Below, piece after piece: positions 39,343 to 48,366 of a stretch of DNA of 64,000 bases (position 1 is its first letter; each line of letters begins with the position of its first letter). Position numbers and translations under genes: made by a program. Location of the stretch: positions 186,001 to 250,000 of the forward strand of contig MEOE01000016.1 of assembly GCA_001768565.1 (NCBI GenBank). The letters are read 5' to 3'. The DNA comes from Bacteroidetes bacterium GWF2_33_16 (lineage in GTDB: Bacteria; Bacteroidota; Bacteroidia; Bacteroidales; UBA12077). The notes below the pieces were generated by a model. That model saw only the letters and a list, made by a program, of their open reading frames with translations. It searched no databases and was not told where the DNA came from.

Positions 39343-40410
39343 ATGAAAAAAAACTTATTGTTTCTTCTGGTATTTTCTTTTTCATTTGTTTATTGCTATT
39401 CCCAGCCAAATAATAATATTGAAAACTTACAAATAAAGAAAGAGCTGAATGATAGTGTAGTTAAACTAAAAAGGCAAATAAGTAGCCTTAAAAATAAACT
39501 GATCGTATCAGATTCAGTTTATAATAGTCATTTTAATATTCTATCATTATCATTAGATTCAACTAAAAAGAGTATTGATGATACCAGGCTTCGCGAATCT
39601 CTAAAGTCAGCTGAGCATACGATTAGCTTTCAAAATTCATTTATTCAGATTTTTGCAGTCATCTTTGGAATTATAGCCTTTCTTTCAGGTTTCCTATATT
39701 TTTTCAGCATTAAACCCTTAACTAAACAAGCAGATTTAGCTCTTGATCGAGCAAATTCTGCAACTGATAAATTCGAGAATAAAATTATTGAATTTAATAA
39801 ACAATTAGATGAAAAAATCAATACTCGTTTTGACCTTTATGAGAAAGAATTAAATGAAAAAAAAATCAATGAAATATTTGTTGATATTGAATCAGATTTG
39901 CAAAATCAGAGAAAATTACAAATTGAAAGATTAACTACACTTGGTTCATCCTTAACTTCTGACAAAATTGATCGTTTATTCAAAGTAATTGATAATAAAG
40001 AATTATCGTTATATGAAAAACGTACTATTATAGAAGTCTTAATTCAAGAAAACAGCTATCAGATTCAAATGTATTTTGCCGTTTGGAAGAATTTAAATAA
40101 GGAAGAAATATCAATTATAGATTTACTTTATAGATATTATATGAATAATGGTATAGAAAAATTTTTAGTTCCTATAAGCCATTTTGTATTAATTCCGCTC
40201 GAACCACATTTAGAGTTTAATAGATTATTAGACATGTTACCTTCATACCCAGATGATATAATTCATCTAATTAATTGTAGACCATTAATAGATTCTTTAA
40301 ATAAACACAGCAGAGAGAGTATCATTAATCATTTAAATGAAGGCATGAAATCGTGGAGCTTAGTAGAAAAAGACAAGGTTGAGATTTCATATCTTTACCA
40401 AAAAGATTGA
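39343..40410 (+). CDS. Membrane-anchored coiled-coil protein, unknown function
   Basis: I do not recognise this 355-aa protein. It has a signal peptide (1-20, ending YCYSQ), a short extracytoplasmic helical part (about 25-100), a single transmembrane helix (about 103-127, QIFAVIFGIIAFLSGFLYFF), a coiled coil (about 130-205) and an alpha-helical C-terminal domain (about 210-355). No catalytic motif is visible. It is the first gene inside the left end, convergent with the ubiquitin-like operon and overlapping its last gene by 16 nt. A role as a defence accessory or membrane sensor is only a guess. Confidence 0.7.
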   Translation: MKKNLLFLLVFSFSFVYCYSQPNNNIENLQIKKELNDSVVKLKRQISSLKNKLIVSDSVYNSHFNILSLSLDSTKKSIDDTRLRESLKSAEHTISFQNSFIQIFAVIFGIIAFLSGFLYFFSIKPLTKQADLALDRANSATDKFENKIIEFNKQLDEKINTRFDLYEKELNEKKINEIFVDIESDLQNQRKLQIERLTTLGSSLTSDKIDRLFKVIDNKELSLYEKRTIIEVLIQENSYQIQMYFAVWKNLNKEEISIIDLLYRYYMNNGIEKFLVPISHFVLIPLEPHLEFNRLLDMLPSYPDDIIHLINCRPLIDSLNKHSRESIINHLNEGMKSWSLVEKDKVEISYLYQKD

Positions 40411-40751
40411 GTCCAAATTAATTTACCTTTCTTAATTAAGAAATGACTTCTACAGCCTTCTAATCTATTTACTGAAGGTGAAATAGTGGCTCTGCCCAGT
40501 TTGTCCTGTTTTACTGTCCATGAAGGGAAACTATTTTTATTTAATGACAACATTATTGATTCATTACAACCACATGGACATTTCATATATGCCCATTTCA
40601 CAAATCTTTTTTCACCAACAACATAAATAATATCTTTTCTCAGATTATCAGGATTCGGATTATCGGGAATAATCTCAACTTTATATTTAAATTGATTAAC
40701 TGACCAAAGCATATCTCTAACTATTCTATTGAAAAAATTCAACTCTTTCAT
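40395..40751 (-). CDS. DUF6527 protein of the ubiquitin-like operon
   Basis: The 118-aa product has a compact beta-rich domain with a probable metal site: KCPCGCNE (about 57-64) and a later GCRSHF with Cys and His. These match DUF6527, which I recall as a companion of bacterial Ubl/E2/E1 operons and a candidate peptidase or accessory of the pathway. It starts at the base after the E1 stop codon, so it is the last gene of that operon. Recognition is from motif pattern and context, not from a search. Confidence 0.65.
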   Translation of the reverse strand: MKELNFFNRIVRDMLWSVNQFKYKVEIIPDNPNPDNLRKDIIYVVGEKRFVKWAYMKCPCGCNESIMLSLNKNSFPSWTVKQDKLGRATISPSVNRLEGCRSHFLIKKGKLIWTQSFW

Positions 40752-42140
40752 TTATAAAACCATATCTAAAAAGGGATTCATATCTCCTCTGCCCCAATAG
40801 TTTTTCATACCACAAATACGGCATTCGTTATTGGAAACATTCTCTGGATGAATTTCCATGCCTCGATGAAAGAAAAATATTTTATGTGGAGCATTCAATG
40901 CTTGCATATTATAGCCCTGTATTCTGTTTATTAGTTCATTTACAGCCATAGTGGCAATTTGGGTTGTAAAAGTTACCACAGCAGGAGAAGGATTGCCTTC
41001 GCCAATTACATAAGCCTCTTCTTTCAGTTTCTTGTAATTTTCAGGTTCGTTCCTTTTTAAGTTTTCTGCATAAGCAATATCCATATCAATATTACCTTTG
41101 GTTACAAGGCAATCACTCCCAGGGAAAAGATATGAAATACGTCCTTGCAAATTCTGTAATTCACAGGAACCTTCTTTAACAGAAATTACTAATCCCATAT
41201 CAATTACAGGTGTTAAATAAAAGTATGCGAAACGATTCAGTAATATTCTGCCAGCATGATCGTCAGTACAACCAAAAATAAGGTCACTTGTTTTTAGCTG
41301 ATCAATACATTCTTTATCAGAAACCCATCTTTTTTCTACTGAAATTTTAGTTCCTAACCCAATTTCCTTAATATATTTTTGCAGTACATCTACTTTATAT
41401 TTGCCAACATCTTTCATTGTGGCTCCGTGTAACCGGTTCAAGTTCGATTCTTCAATTGTATCTTTATCGATAAGGCATAATTCACCAATACCTAAACGGG
41501 TTAATAACAATGCAGTTGATGAGCCTGTTGCACCAGCTCCAACAATAGTAATTTTTAATTTTGATAAATCTTGAACTAATGAGCTTCCAAAAGCTAATTG
41601 TTGCCTGTTAAAGACCTCTGGTGATATAAAGCTTGAAGTTCTTTCAGGATAATTAAGTTTAAAAGATTCTCCAATAATTCTAATTTTTGAAATAGGTTCA
41701 TTCGATAAATCAGGCTTCCAAACTCTTCCAATTAAAGATCCATCAGACATCATAATAAGGCTGCCATGCGAACCGTTACCTCCATTACGATTAAAAGTAA
41801 GTTTAAAAAGATGGTATTCGCCATTATCATCAACCGATGAGAAATGGTTAAGATTTTCCGGATGATTATGAATAATTACTACAGCAAAATTTTTAGATTC
41901 TGCTTTTTCTAAAATCTTTATAAAGTGATTATTATTCCAACTTACTTGATATCGTTCAGATGAAAGAAGATCTTTCTCAGATAAAACATGAACTTCTCTT
42001 GTAAGCAACCTTTCTTCATTACCATTAACCAAAGAACGACCACAAATAATAAAAGCAGCCCTTTCTTTACCATCATCTTGAATAAGATGATTTTTGAGTT
42101 CTTTATAATGCTGTTCTTGTATGGTTATTGTATTCTTCAT
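40752..42140 (-). CDS. JAB deubiquitinase-E1 (ThiF) fusion of bacterial ubiquitin-like system
   Basis: The 462-aa protein has two domains. Residues 1-165 form a JAB/MPN metalloprotease with the full zinc motif HxH x7 SxxD (His91, His93, Ser101, Asp104). Residues about 175-420 form a ThiF/E1 adenylation domain: GAGATG at 201-206, Asp226 after strand 2, NLNR at 233-236, Lys247, CTDD at 291-294. Cys344 in PGSDCL is a candidate thioester Cys. A single CRIC pair is near the C-terminus. The E1 should activate the Ubl encoded two genes upstream and pass it to the E2, while JAB should process or remove it. It overlaps the E2 gene by 4 nt (ATGA). Confidence 0.88.
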   Translation of the reverse strand: MKNTITIQEQHYKELKNHLIQDDGKERAAFIICGRSLVNGNEERLLTREVHVLSEKDLLSSERYQVSWNNNHFIKILEKAESKNFAVVIIHNHPENLNHFSSVDDNGEYHLFKLTFNRNGGNGSHGSLIMMSDGSLIGRVWKPDLSNEPISKIRIIGESFKLNYPERTSSFISPEVFNRQQLAFGSSLVQDLSKLKITIVGAGATGSSTALLLTRLGIGELCLIDKDTIEESNLNRLHGATMKDVGKYKVDVLQKYIKEIGLGTKISVEKRWVSDKECIDQLKTSDLIFGCTDDHAGRILLNRFAYFYLTPVIDMGLVISVKEGSCELQNLQGRISYLFPGSDCLVTKGNIDMDIAYAENLKRNEPENYKKLKEEAYVIGEGNPSPAVVTFTTQIATMAVNELINRIQGYNMQALNAPHKIFFFHRGMEIHPENVSNNECRICGMKNYWGRGDMNPFLDMVL

Positions 42141-42520
42141 GAAGCTGTTTCCAAAGCTATTTGCACCTTTTTTAAGTAAGTGTGTATGCCGTCAATACCA
42201 CTTCTCCATTCATTTGCAGGATAATGCCTTGACCAGCGTTGCCAAACTTTTCCTTCAAAACTTATATTTGCCTGTGTCTGTCGCGCAGGTCTATTTGATG
42301 GAGCTAATAATATGGCAGGATTGAAATACCACATATCTGGTCTAACTTCAGGATAGCCATTTGGCAGTATAATAAGTAAATCTGATATTTGACGATCATA
42401 CTTCCCATTCGGCAATATCCAGTTTTTTATTATTAGGCCATTTCTCCCGGAATCAATTTTTTCTTCAAATTGATAACCCTTATCCAATAAATAATCTCTG
42501 TCGAACTCTGGTAAAAACAT
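42137..42520 (-). CDS. E2-like conjugating protein (prokaryotic E2 family E), cysteine-free
   Basis: The 127-aa protein has an E2/UBC-like pattern: a central beta-meander with LLIILPNGYPEVRPDMWY (about 49-65) and the C-terminal WQRWSRHYPANEW (about 93-105) characteristic of the bacterial E2 family E. The sequence contains no cysteine at all, so a classical thioester is impossible. Ser97 in WSRH is a candidate nucleophile for an oxyester, which I recall being proposed for related bacterial systems. It lies between the Ubl gene (1-nt overlap TAATG) and the E1 gene (4-nt overlap), so translation is coupled. Confidence 0.8.
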   Translation of the reverse strand: MFLPEFDRDYLLDKGYQFEEKIDSGRNGLIIKNWILPNGKYDRQISDLLIILPNGYPEVRPDMWYFNPAILLAPSNRPARQTQANISFEGKVWQRWSRHYPANEWRSGIDGIHTYLKKVQIALETAS

Positions 42521-42762
42521 TATCCTTCAGTAGTTGTTTTTGCTCCTGTGAAAAAATGTTCTCTGCCGGGTTGTGCTAAATCAACCTGTTCGTTATCAGC
42601 AATTTCTTTATCCTGATTAGGGCCACTTACTTTTAGCCATACTCCATAATTTGCAGGGGCACCAACTTTGGTTTTAATCTGTGCTCCTGTAATAAATTGT
42701 TCTTCAACCTCAAAAGGTTTCTGATCAATCATAATTTTAAATTTTTGTTCAGGTTTTGACAT
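42520..42762 (-). CDS. Ubiquitin-like modifier, single-domain Multi_ubiq type
   Basis: The 80-aa product has a beta-grasp pattern (FKIMIDQKPFEVEEQFITGAQ at 8-28, then ANYGVWLKVSG and REHFFTGAKTTTEG). It resembles the domain found in bacterial multi-ubiquitin proteins, here as one copy. The chain ends in a single Gly (TTTEG), so the conjugating C-terminus may need no trimming. It is the first gene of the operon Ubl-E2-JAB/E1-DUF6527. A strong promoter with a palindromic operator lies upstream (42798-42830). Confidence 0.8.
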   Translation of the reverse strand: MSKPEQKFKIMIDQKPFEVEEQFITGAQIKTKVGAPANYGVWLKVSGPNQDKEIADNEQVDLAQPGREHFFTGAKTTTEG

Positions 42763-42797
42763 AATAAATAAATTTTAAATTTTATTTTCTCTTACAC

Positions 42798-42830
42798 CAA
42801 AGATACAAAAATGTAACCAGTTAGGTTACA
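42798..42830 (-). promoter_or_regulatory. Promoter and operator of the ubiquitin-like operon
   Basis: Read on the minus strand, TATCTTTG (42798-42805) is a perfect TAnnTTTG -7 box 36 nt before the Ubl start. Directly upstream is the perfect palindrome TGTAACC-N5-GGTTACA (42812-42830), covering the -33 area. A dimeric regulator is implied. The rest of the gap to 43308 holds only repeat-like sequence at 42967-43035 (see the repeat entry) and nothing coding. Confidence 0.6.
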
Positions 42831-42966
42831 CTCTTTAGAAAAGATTTACATAAAGATTTTACTGTCTGATAGGACAATATAATAAAAATATATTTGAAGC
42901 TATTGTTAAAACAAAAAAAGTTTGAATATTTTCGCCTTTAATTGCCCAGTTAGCTGTTTTTCTTTT

Positions 42967-43035
42967 GCAAGAACGCTGACTGTAAAATATTCCTCAAAAG
43001 TGCGGTTAACCTATTAATTTTGGCTGGCTAACACA
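42967..43035 (+). repeat. Cassette-boundary-like sequence upstream of endonuclease gene
   Basis: CAAGAACGCTGACTGTAAAA (from 42968) followed by ATTCCT resembles CAAGAACGCTAGGCAAAA plus TTTCCT at 50889-50908. A nearby GGCTGGCTAACACAACC is similar in style to an attC-type right site. See also 47609, 48367 and 50851. Confidence 0.4.
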
Positions 43036-43308
43036 ACCTTTTATTACTTTTATCTATTGGAGAATCTTAATAAATATTTTTAAATAAATCATCAAACAAA
43101 ATCTTGCTCCTTTACAAAAAAAATTTGCTTTTACGTGCAATAAAATTTCCCTCTAAAAACAAATTTATTTTGTTCTTTGTGGTTAACTATCTACCAACTT
43201 GAAAGCAAAGCAATTCCAGTTTCCCAATTTGTAACAACGAGTCAAATTATAGCGTAGATTTGTTCATGCTTGATTTTTTCTTAAAATTCCATTACCTTTT
43301 AAAAAAAA

Positions 43309-46300
43309 ATGAAGAAATTTTTTCTATTATTAATAGCTGTTCTTTTTTTATATTTATCAAGTATTGCACAAATTCCATCAGGTTATTATGATTTAGCAGA
43401 TGGAAAAACAGGTGAAATTTTAAGAGCCGCCTTACGTGATATTACAATTACAGATCATATTAAAATTCCTTATACTAGCACAGAATTTGATGTATGGGAT
43501 GCATATGCAATTACAGACGTAAGACCTACACCAAACAATACAATTATTTGGGATATGTATTCTGATATTCCCAGTGGAATACCTGCTTATACTTTTACTA
43601 TTTATACAAGTCAATGCGGTTCTGCTACTGAGGAAGGAGATTGCTATGCAAGGGAACATCTTATGGCAAATTCATATTGGGGTGGAATTGATGATGCTGC
43701 AAATCCTCAGTATTCTGACTTGCATCATTTATTTCCAGCCGATCAATATGTAAATAATAGAAAGAGTAATAACATAGTAGCACAAACTTCAACTCCAACT
43801 TGGACATCTACAAATGGGAGCAAGGTTGGACCATGTACTTATCCTGGTTTTACAGGAACTGTTTTTGAACCAATAAACGAATACAAAGGTGACTTTGCTC
43901 GTGCTTTTTTATATTTGGCTGCACGTTATATGGATCAAATGAGTACTTGGATTACTACATATCCAACAACTGATGCTCAATATATTATAAATAGTACTGG
44001 GGGGAATTACAAGCAATGGTTTATTGATATGTTAATTTTATGGAACAATAGTGATCCTGTTAGCCAGAAAGAAATTGATAGAAACAATGCTATTTATTAC
44101 AATACTCCACAACACAATAGAAATCCCTTTGTTGATCATCCTGAATATGTTTGCCAAGTATGGAGCTGTCCAACATCGCCAGTTATTACAAATATTACAC
44201 ACACTCCAACATACCCAAATTCTAGTAATGTTGTTTCAGTATCTGCAAGTGTTACAGATGATGTTTCTGTAACATCAGTAACATTACAATGGTGTACTGA
44301 TGGGATCAGTTTTAATAACTCTATTATAATGAATGTAAGTGGAGCACCTAACTATGTTTCTACTTCATCTATTCCTGATCAACCTGCTAGTACTACTGTA
44401 ACTTATAGAATAATTGCCATGGATAATGAAGACAACACATCTACTTCATTAACTAATAGCTATAAAGTTATTAAAGATGAACCGACCGATTATCCTACAT
44501 CATTAAGCTGTGGAACATCAACCAGTACATCAATATCATTAACATGGATTGATGCAACAACTCCAATAATTCCTGATGGATATTTAATAAAAGCAAGCTC
44601 AGTAAGCTTAGTAGATATTACAGATCCAGTAGATGGTATTAAAGAAGATAATGGCTCATTAATTAAAAATATAATACAAGGAACTCAAACTGTTAAATTT
44701 ACAGGTTTAGTTGCTTCAACTACTTACTATTTCAAGATTTATCCATATACAAATTCGTTAATTAATATTAATTATAAAACCATACCGACCGCTCTGAATA
44801 CAAGTTGTGTAACTTCTGCGGGAGGATCAGGAAGTTGTGCTACAGATTTAATAATATCTGAGTATATCGAAGGTTCTGGAAGCAATAAATATATTGAGAT
44901 TTCAAATAACACTGGAGTATCAGTGGATCTTTCTGGGTATAAGTTGCAATTATTTTCAAATGGTTCGGCAACTGCTACATCAAACGTAACATTATCTGGG
45001 ACTTTAAATGATCAAACAACAATTGTATATAAAAATACTTCTGCAACAGTTTATGGAGGAACTGTTATAACAAACGCAGCTGTTAATTATAATGGTGATG
45101 ATGCTGTTGCTTTATATAAAATATCATCCGGTTCCTATGTTGATATTATTGGAAGAATTGGTGAAGATCCTGGGACTGCTTGGACCAGTGGTTCTTTTAC
45201 TACTTTAGATAAAACATTGGTAAGAAATTCTTCAGTAACATCAGGAGTTATAACCAATCCAACTATAGGTTTTCCAACATTAGCTACTGAATGGACACAA
45301 TATACTATTGATGATGTATCCTATTTAGGAGCTCATTCAGTGACTTGTCCTTCATGTCAAGCACCTACTATACAAGCAAGCAATATTACGTTCCCATCAG
45401 TAAGTGATACATCAATGACCATTCATTGGATAAATGGCAATGGAATAAATCGAATAGTAGTAATGTGTCAGGGATATCCTATTACTGAAATCCCAATAGA
45501 TTATACTTCATATTTATCTGATTCTGTATTTGGTTTAGGAGACGAGTTAGGATCTGAAGAGTATGTAGTTTACAATAATTCTGGCTCTACAGTTTCTGTA
45601 AGTAATCTGATTAAAGGTCAAACGTATTACATCTCAATTTTTGAATATAATTGTTTAGCAGGAGAGGAAAGTTATTTGACTCCTTCAGTTAATTCAAGTC
45701 AAATTACATATTCAATAACAACCGGTACAACTCCTGATAACACATACTGTGTTTCATCAGTCTTAGGATTTGCTACAACTATATCCTATACATCAACAGG
45801 TACATTTACTGGAAATACTTACACGGCTCAATTATCAGATGCTATGGGTTCTTTTGCTTCTCCAATAAATATTGGAACTTCAATAAGCAATCTTAATACT
45901 GGTGTTATTAATTGTAGTATTCCTGCAAACACTGAAAGTGGAACTGGGTATATGATTAGAGTTATCAGCAATGAACCATCCATAATAGGAACAAATTCTA
46001 ATCTATTTGAAGTGATATTATACATACCATGCGAAACACCTATAAGTGCTATTTCGAGTCGAAATGATTATTGTGAAAATGAGGGTGGAACTATTGACTT
46101 AAGTGCTATTGGAGGATCTGGTACTTTATTGTCATGGTATACATCTGGCTGTAGCGGAACTTTAATTGGTACAGGAAATCCACTAAATATTGAAGCCCCA
46201 ACAACCACAACTACTTATTATGCAAGATGGGAGAATTCTTGCAGCAATTCAAGTTGTGCAAGCATAACAGTTACTGTTTTGCCAATTGTAAATGCTGGTT

Positions 46301-47025
46301 TATCAATTGCAGCTTCGGAAAATCTAATTTGTGAAGGAACTTTAGTAACATTTACAGCAACTCCATCCAATGGAGGAAGCTCCCCAGAATATCAGTGGCA
46401 GCTTAACGGATTGGATATTGATGGACAAATAAATAGTACATATGCATCAGATTCGCTTAATAATTATGATCAAATAAAATGTATTTTGATATCAAGTGAA
46501 ACAACATGTATTTCAGAAAGTACAGCTACATCCAATATAATAACAGTTACGGTTAACAGCATACCTGAAACACCAACAATTTCTCAAATCGAGAATTATA
46601 TATTACATTCTAATGTTCCAAATGGAAATCAATGGTACGATTCAAACGGGTTGATAAGTGGAGCTGTTAATCAAGAATATACTGTAACATCAAATGAAAC
46701 ATATTATGTTATTGTAACAAAGAATGGATGTAGTTCTGAGCAATCAAACTCTATTGCTGTTGTAATTAATGGAATTGATATTCTGAGTAACAACAAATCA
46801 TTTGAAATTTATCCTAATCCGGTATCTAATGAACTTATTATTGTATCTAAGGATAATTTACTTAAAACTAGGTACGAGATTTACAATTCATTAGGGCAAG
46901 TAATTTATAAAGGAATATTAATTGAAAAGGATATAATTCAAACAACAAATTTTAGTTCTGGAATATATATAATTAAACTTGAGAATGATAAAACTTTAGA
47001 ATTTAAAAAAATTGTAAAAAAATAA
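43309..47025 (+). CDS. Giant secreted endonuclease I with lamin-tail, Ig-like and T9SS sorting domains
   Basis: The 1238-aa protein begins with a signal peptide (1-20, to SSIAQ). Residues about 25-285 are an endonuclease I domain with EGDCYAREHLMANSYWGG, SDLHHLFPAD and YVNNRKSNN; the His residues are the nuclease active site. Fibronectin/Ig-like repeats and a lamin-tail domain (about 510-600, LIISEYIEGSGSNKYIEISN) follow, then more Ig-like modules. The last 80 residues (FEIYPNPVSNELII ... GIYIIKLENDKTLEFKKIVKK) are a type A T9SS sorting domain. It should be exported and surface-bound or released, and could degrade extracellular DNA. It is an unusual transposon cargo. Confidence 0.92.
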   Translation: MKKFFLLLIAVLFLYLSSIAQIPSGYYDLADGKTGEILRAALRDITITDHIKIPYTSTEFDVWDAYAITDVRPTPNNTIIWDMYSDIPSGIPAYTFTIYTSQCGSATEEGDCYAREHLMANSYWGGIDDAANPQYSDLHHLFPADQYVNNRKSNNIVAQTSTPTWTSTNGSKVGPCTYPGFTGTVFEPINEYKGDFARAFLYLAARYMDQMSTWITTYPTTDAQYIINSTGGNYKQWFIDMLILWNNSDPVSQKEIDRNNAIYYNTPQHNRNPFVDHPEYVCQVWSCPTSPVITNITHTPTYPNSSNVVSVSASVTDDVSVTSVTLQWCTDGISFNNSIIMNVSGAPNYVSTSSIPDQPASTTVTYRIIAMDNEDNTSTSLTNSYKVIKDEPTDYPTSLSCGTSTSTSISLTWIDATTPIIPDGYLIKASSVSLVDITDPVDGIKEDNGSLIKNIIQGTQTVKFTGLVASTTYYFKIYPYTNSLININYKTIPTALNTSCVTSAGGSGSCATDLIISEYIEGSGSNKYIEISNNTGVSVDLSGYKLQLFSNGSATATSNVTLSGTLNDQTTIVYKNTSATVYGGTVITNAAVNYNGDDAVALYKISSGSYVDIIGRIGEDPGTAWTSGSFTTLDKTLVRNSSVTSGVITNPTIGFPTLATEWTQYTIDDVSYLGAHSVTCPSCQAPTIQASNITFPSVSDTSMTIHWINGNGINRIVVMCQGYPITEIPIDYTSYLSDSVFGLGDELGSEEYVVYNNSGSTVSVSNLIKGQTYYISIFEYNCLAGEESYLTPSVNSSQITYSITTGTTPDNTYCVSSVLGFATTISYTSTGTFTGNTYTAQLSDAMGSFASPINIGTSISNLNTGVINCSIPANTESGTGYMIRVISNEPSIIGTNSNLFEVILYIPCETPISAISSRNDYCENEGGTIDLSAIGGSGTLLSWYTSGCSGTLIGTGNPLNIEAPTTTTTYYARWENSCSNSSCASITVTVLPIVNAGLSIAASENLICEGTLVTFTATPSNGGSSPEYQWQLNGLDIDGQINSTYASDSLNNYDQIKCILISSETTCISESTATSNIITVTVNSIPETPTISQIENYILHSNVPNGNQWYDSNGLISGAVNQEYTVTSNETYYVIVTKNGCSSEQSNSIAVVINGIDILSNNKSFEIYPNPVSNELIIVSKDNLLKTRYEIYNSLGQVIYKGILIEKDIIQTTNFSSGIYIIKLENDKTLEFKKIVKK

Positions 47026-47040
47026 CTATTTTGAAACCAG

Positions 47041-47070
47041 AAGGTGCCGACAAATTGTCGGCACCTTTTT
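47041..47070 (+). terminator. Terminator of the endonuclease gene
   Basis: AAGGTGCCGAC (47041-47051) and GTCGGCACCTT (47057-47067) form a perfect stem followed by TTT, about 16 nt after the stop codon. Confidence 0.92.
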
Positions 47071-47188
47071 AATTTAGTTTACAAGATTTGAATGTCTATA
47101 AAGACAAAGATTATAAAAAAACGAGTTAGTAGAAATTTTAAGAAAACATACTTTCTTTTGAAATATTAGCAATTTAATTCTGAAAACT

Positions 47189-47578
47189 ATGAAAAGACAA
47201 ATTATTCTATTAATTGTATTAATAACATTTCCTTTGTATATGATAGCTCAGGAAAAAACTAATGAAACTAATGATGATATAACAGTTTACATAACAAAAA
47301 CTGGGAGTAAATATCATTCAGAAAATTGTAGTTATTTAAATGGAAATGGAATATCAAAAAAACTTTCTGAAGTAAAAGAAAAATATTCTCCATGTAGTAA
47401 ATGCAATCCTTTAAAATCAACAATAGTATTGGAAGAAAAAAACAAAACTACTGGAGAAAAGAAGGTTGCAACAGAAAAAAAAACAACTTCAGGCAAGACT
47501 ATTTATACAGGCCCTCGAGGTGGAAAATATTATATAAATAAGAATGGAAATAAGACATATATAAAGAAAAACAAATAA
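47189..47578 (+). CDS. Small secreted protein with PBCV-type basic adaptor motif
   Basis: The 129-aa product has a signal peptide (1-20, ending YMIAQ). A Cys-containing motif (TGSKYHSENCSYL ... YSPCSKCNP) resembles zinc-binding/Ada-like segments of secreted nucleases. Its C-terminus TIYTGPRGGKYYINKNGNKTY matches the PBCV-specific basic adaptor domain, a Lys/Gly-rich module found at ends of various proteins including secreted toxins and nucleases. No catalytic core is evident. It could assist the neighbouring endonuclease; that is inference from adjacency. Confidence 0.75.
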   Translation: MKRQIILLIVLITFPLYMIAQEKTNETNDDITVYITKTGSKYHSENCSYLNGNGISKKLSEVKEKYSPCSKCNPLKSTIVLEEKNKTTGEKKVATEKKTTSGKTIYTGPRGGKYYINKNGNKTYIKKNK

Positions 47579-47608
47579 CATCCAAATACCTTATAAAACT
47601 TAACCCTA

Positions 47609-47625
47609 AATCGTTGGCTGCAACC
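47609..47625 (+). repeat. Cassette-boundary-like sequence before K+ channel gene
   Basis: AATCGTTGGCTGCAACC, 19 nt upstream of the channel gene, shares GTTGGCTGxxA with the sequences at 48390-48405 and 50881-50900. This resembles the right side of an attC site. No integrase is present in the window. Confidence 0.35.
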
Positions 47626-47643
47626 TAAAAATAACATTTTGGT

Positions 47644-48315
47644 ATGAATGAAGCAAAAAATAAAAATGGATTTACATTTCTGGACATAGTGATAGTTATT
47701 TTTTCAGTTTATGTACTGATAGCACTCCTAATTGATAGTTTCATTAAATTATCACCTGAAGTTTCTGAGTTACTCTATATTATTGATAATATTATTTGTA
47801 TTATTTTCTTGTTTGACTTTTTTTATCGCTTTTACAAAGCACCTTCTAAGAAAGAGTTTATTAAATGGGGATGGATTGACCTTATATCAAGCATACCATC
47901 ATTTGAATATTTGCGATATGGACGATTTATTAGGTTGTTTAGATTATTGAGAGTATTGAGAGCATTTCGCTCAGTAAAGTTTCTGACTAATCATTTATTT
48001 AAAAACAGAACACAAGGTACTTTTGCTACTGTTTCATTAATTGCTTTTCTAATGATTATCTTTGGTTCAATTTCAATTTTGCAAGTTGAAGTTGATGCAA
48101 ATTCAAATATTAAAACAGCAGAAGATGCTATTTGGTGGGCATTTGTTACAATAACGACGGTTGGGTATGGAGATAAGTTTCCCATAACGACAGAAGGACG
48201 AATAATCGCTGCATTTTTAATGGTAACAGGAGTTGGATTATTTGGAACATTTACAGGATTTATTACTGCTTGGTTTATTGGTGGCGAAAAGATGAAAGAC
48301 GAAGAAATAAAATAA
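47644..48315 (+). CDS. Voltage-gated-type K+ channel (6TM ion_trans)
   Basis: The 223-aa membrane protein has six predicted helices. S4 contains regularly spaced arginines (RYGRFIRLFRLLRVLRAFRS), the hallmark of voltage sensors. The pore has the complete K+ selectivity filter TTVGYGD followed by S6. It is a short channel lacking cytoplasmic regulatory domains. On a transposon, it may serve as an ionic effector in stress or defence, or simply as an accessory gene; neither can be decided from sequence. Confidence 0.88.
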   Translation: MNEAKNKNGFTFLDIVIVIFSVYVLIALLIDSFIKLSPEVSELLYIIDNIICIIFLFDFFYRFYKAPSKKEFIKWGWIDLISSIPSFEYLRYGRFIRLFRLLRVLRAFRSVKFLTNHLFKNRTQGTFATVSLIAFLMIIFGSISILQVEVDANSNIKTAEDAIWWAFVTITTVGYGDKFPITTEGRIIAAFLMVTGVGLFGTFTGFITAWFIGGEKMKDEEIK

Positions 48316-48366
48316 TAGGCAGACACCAAAATAACATCACAAAATATGCAAATTTATTAATTATCT

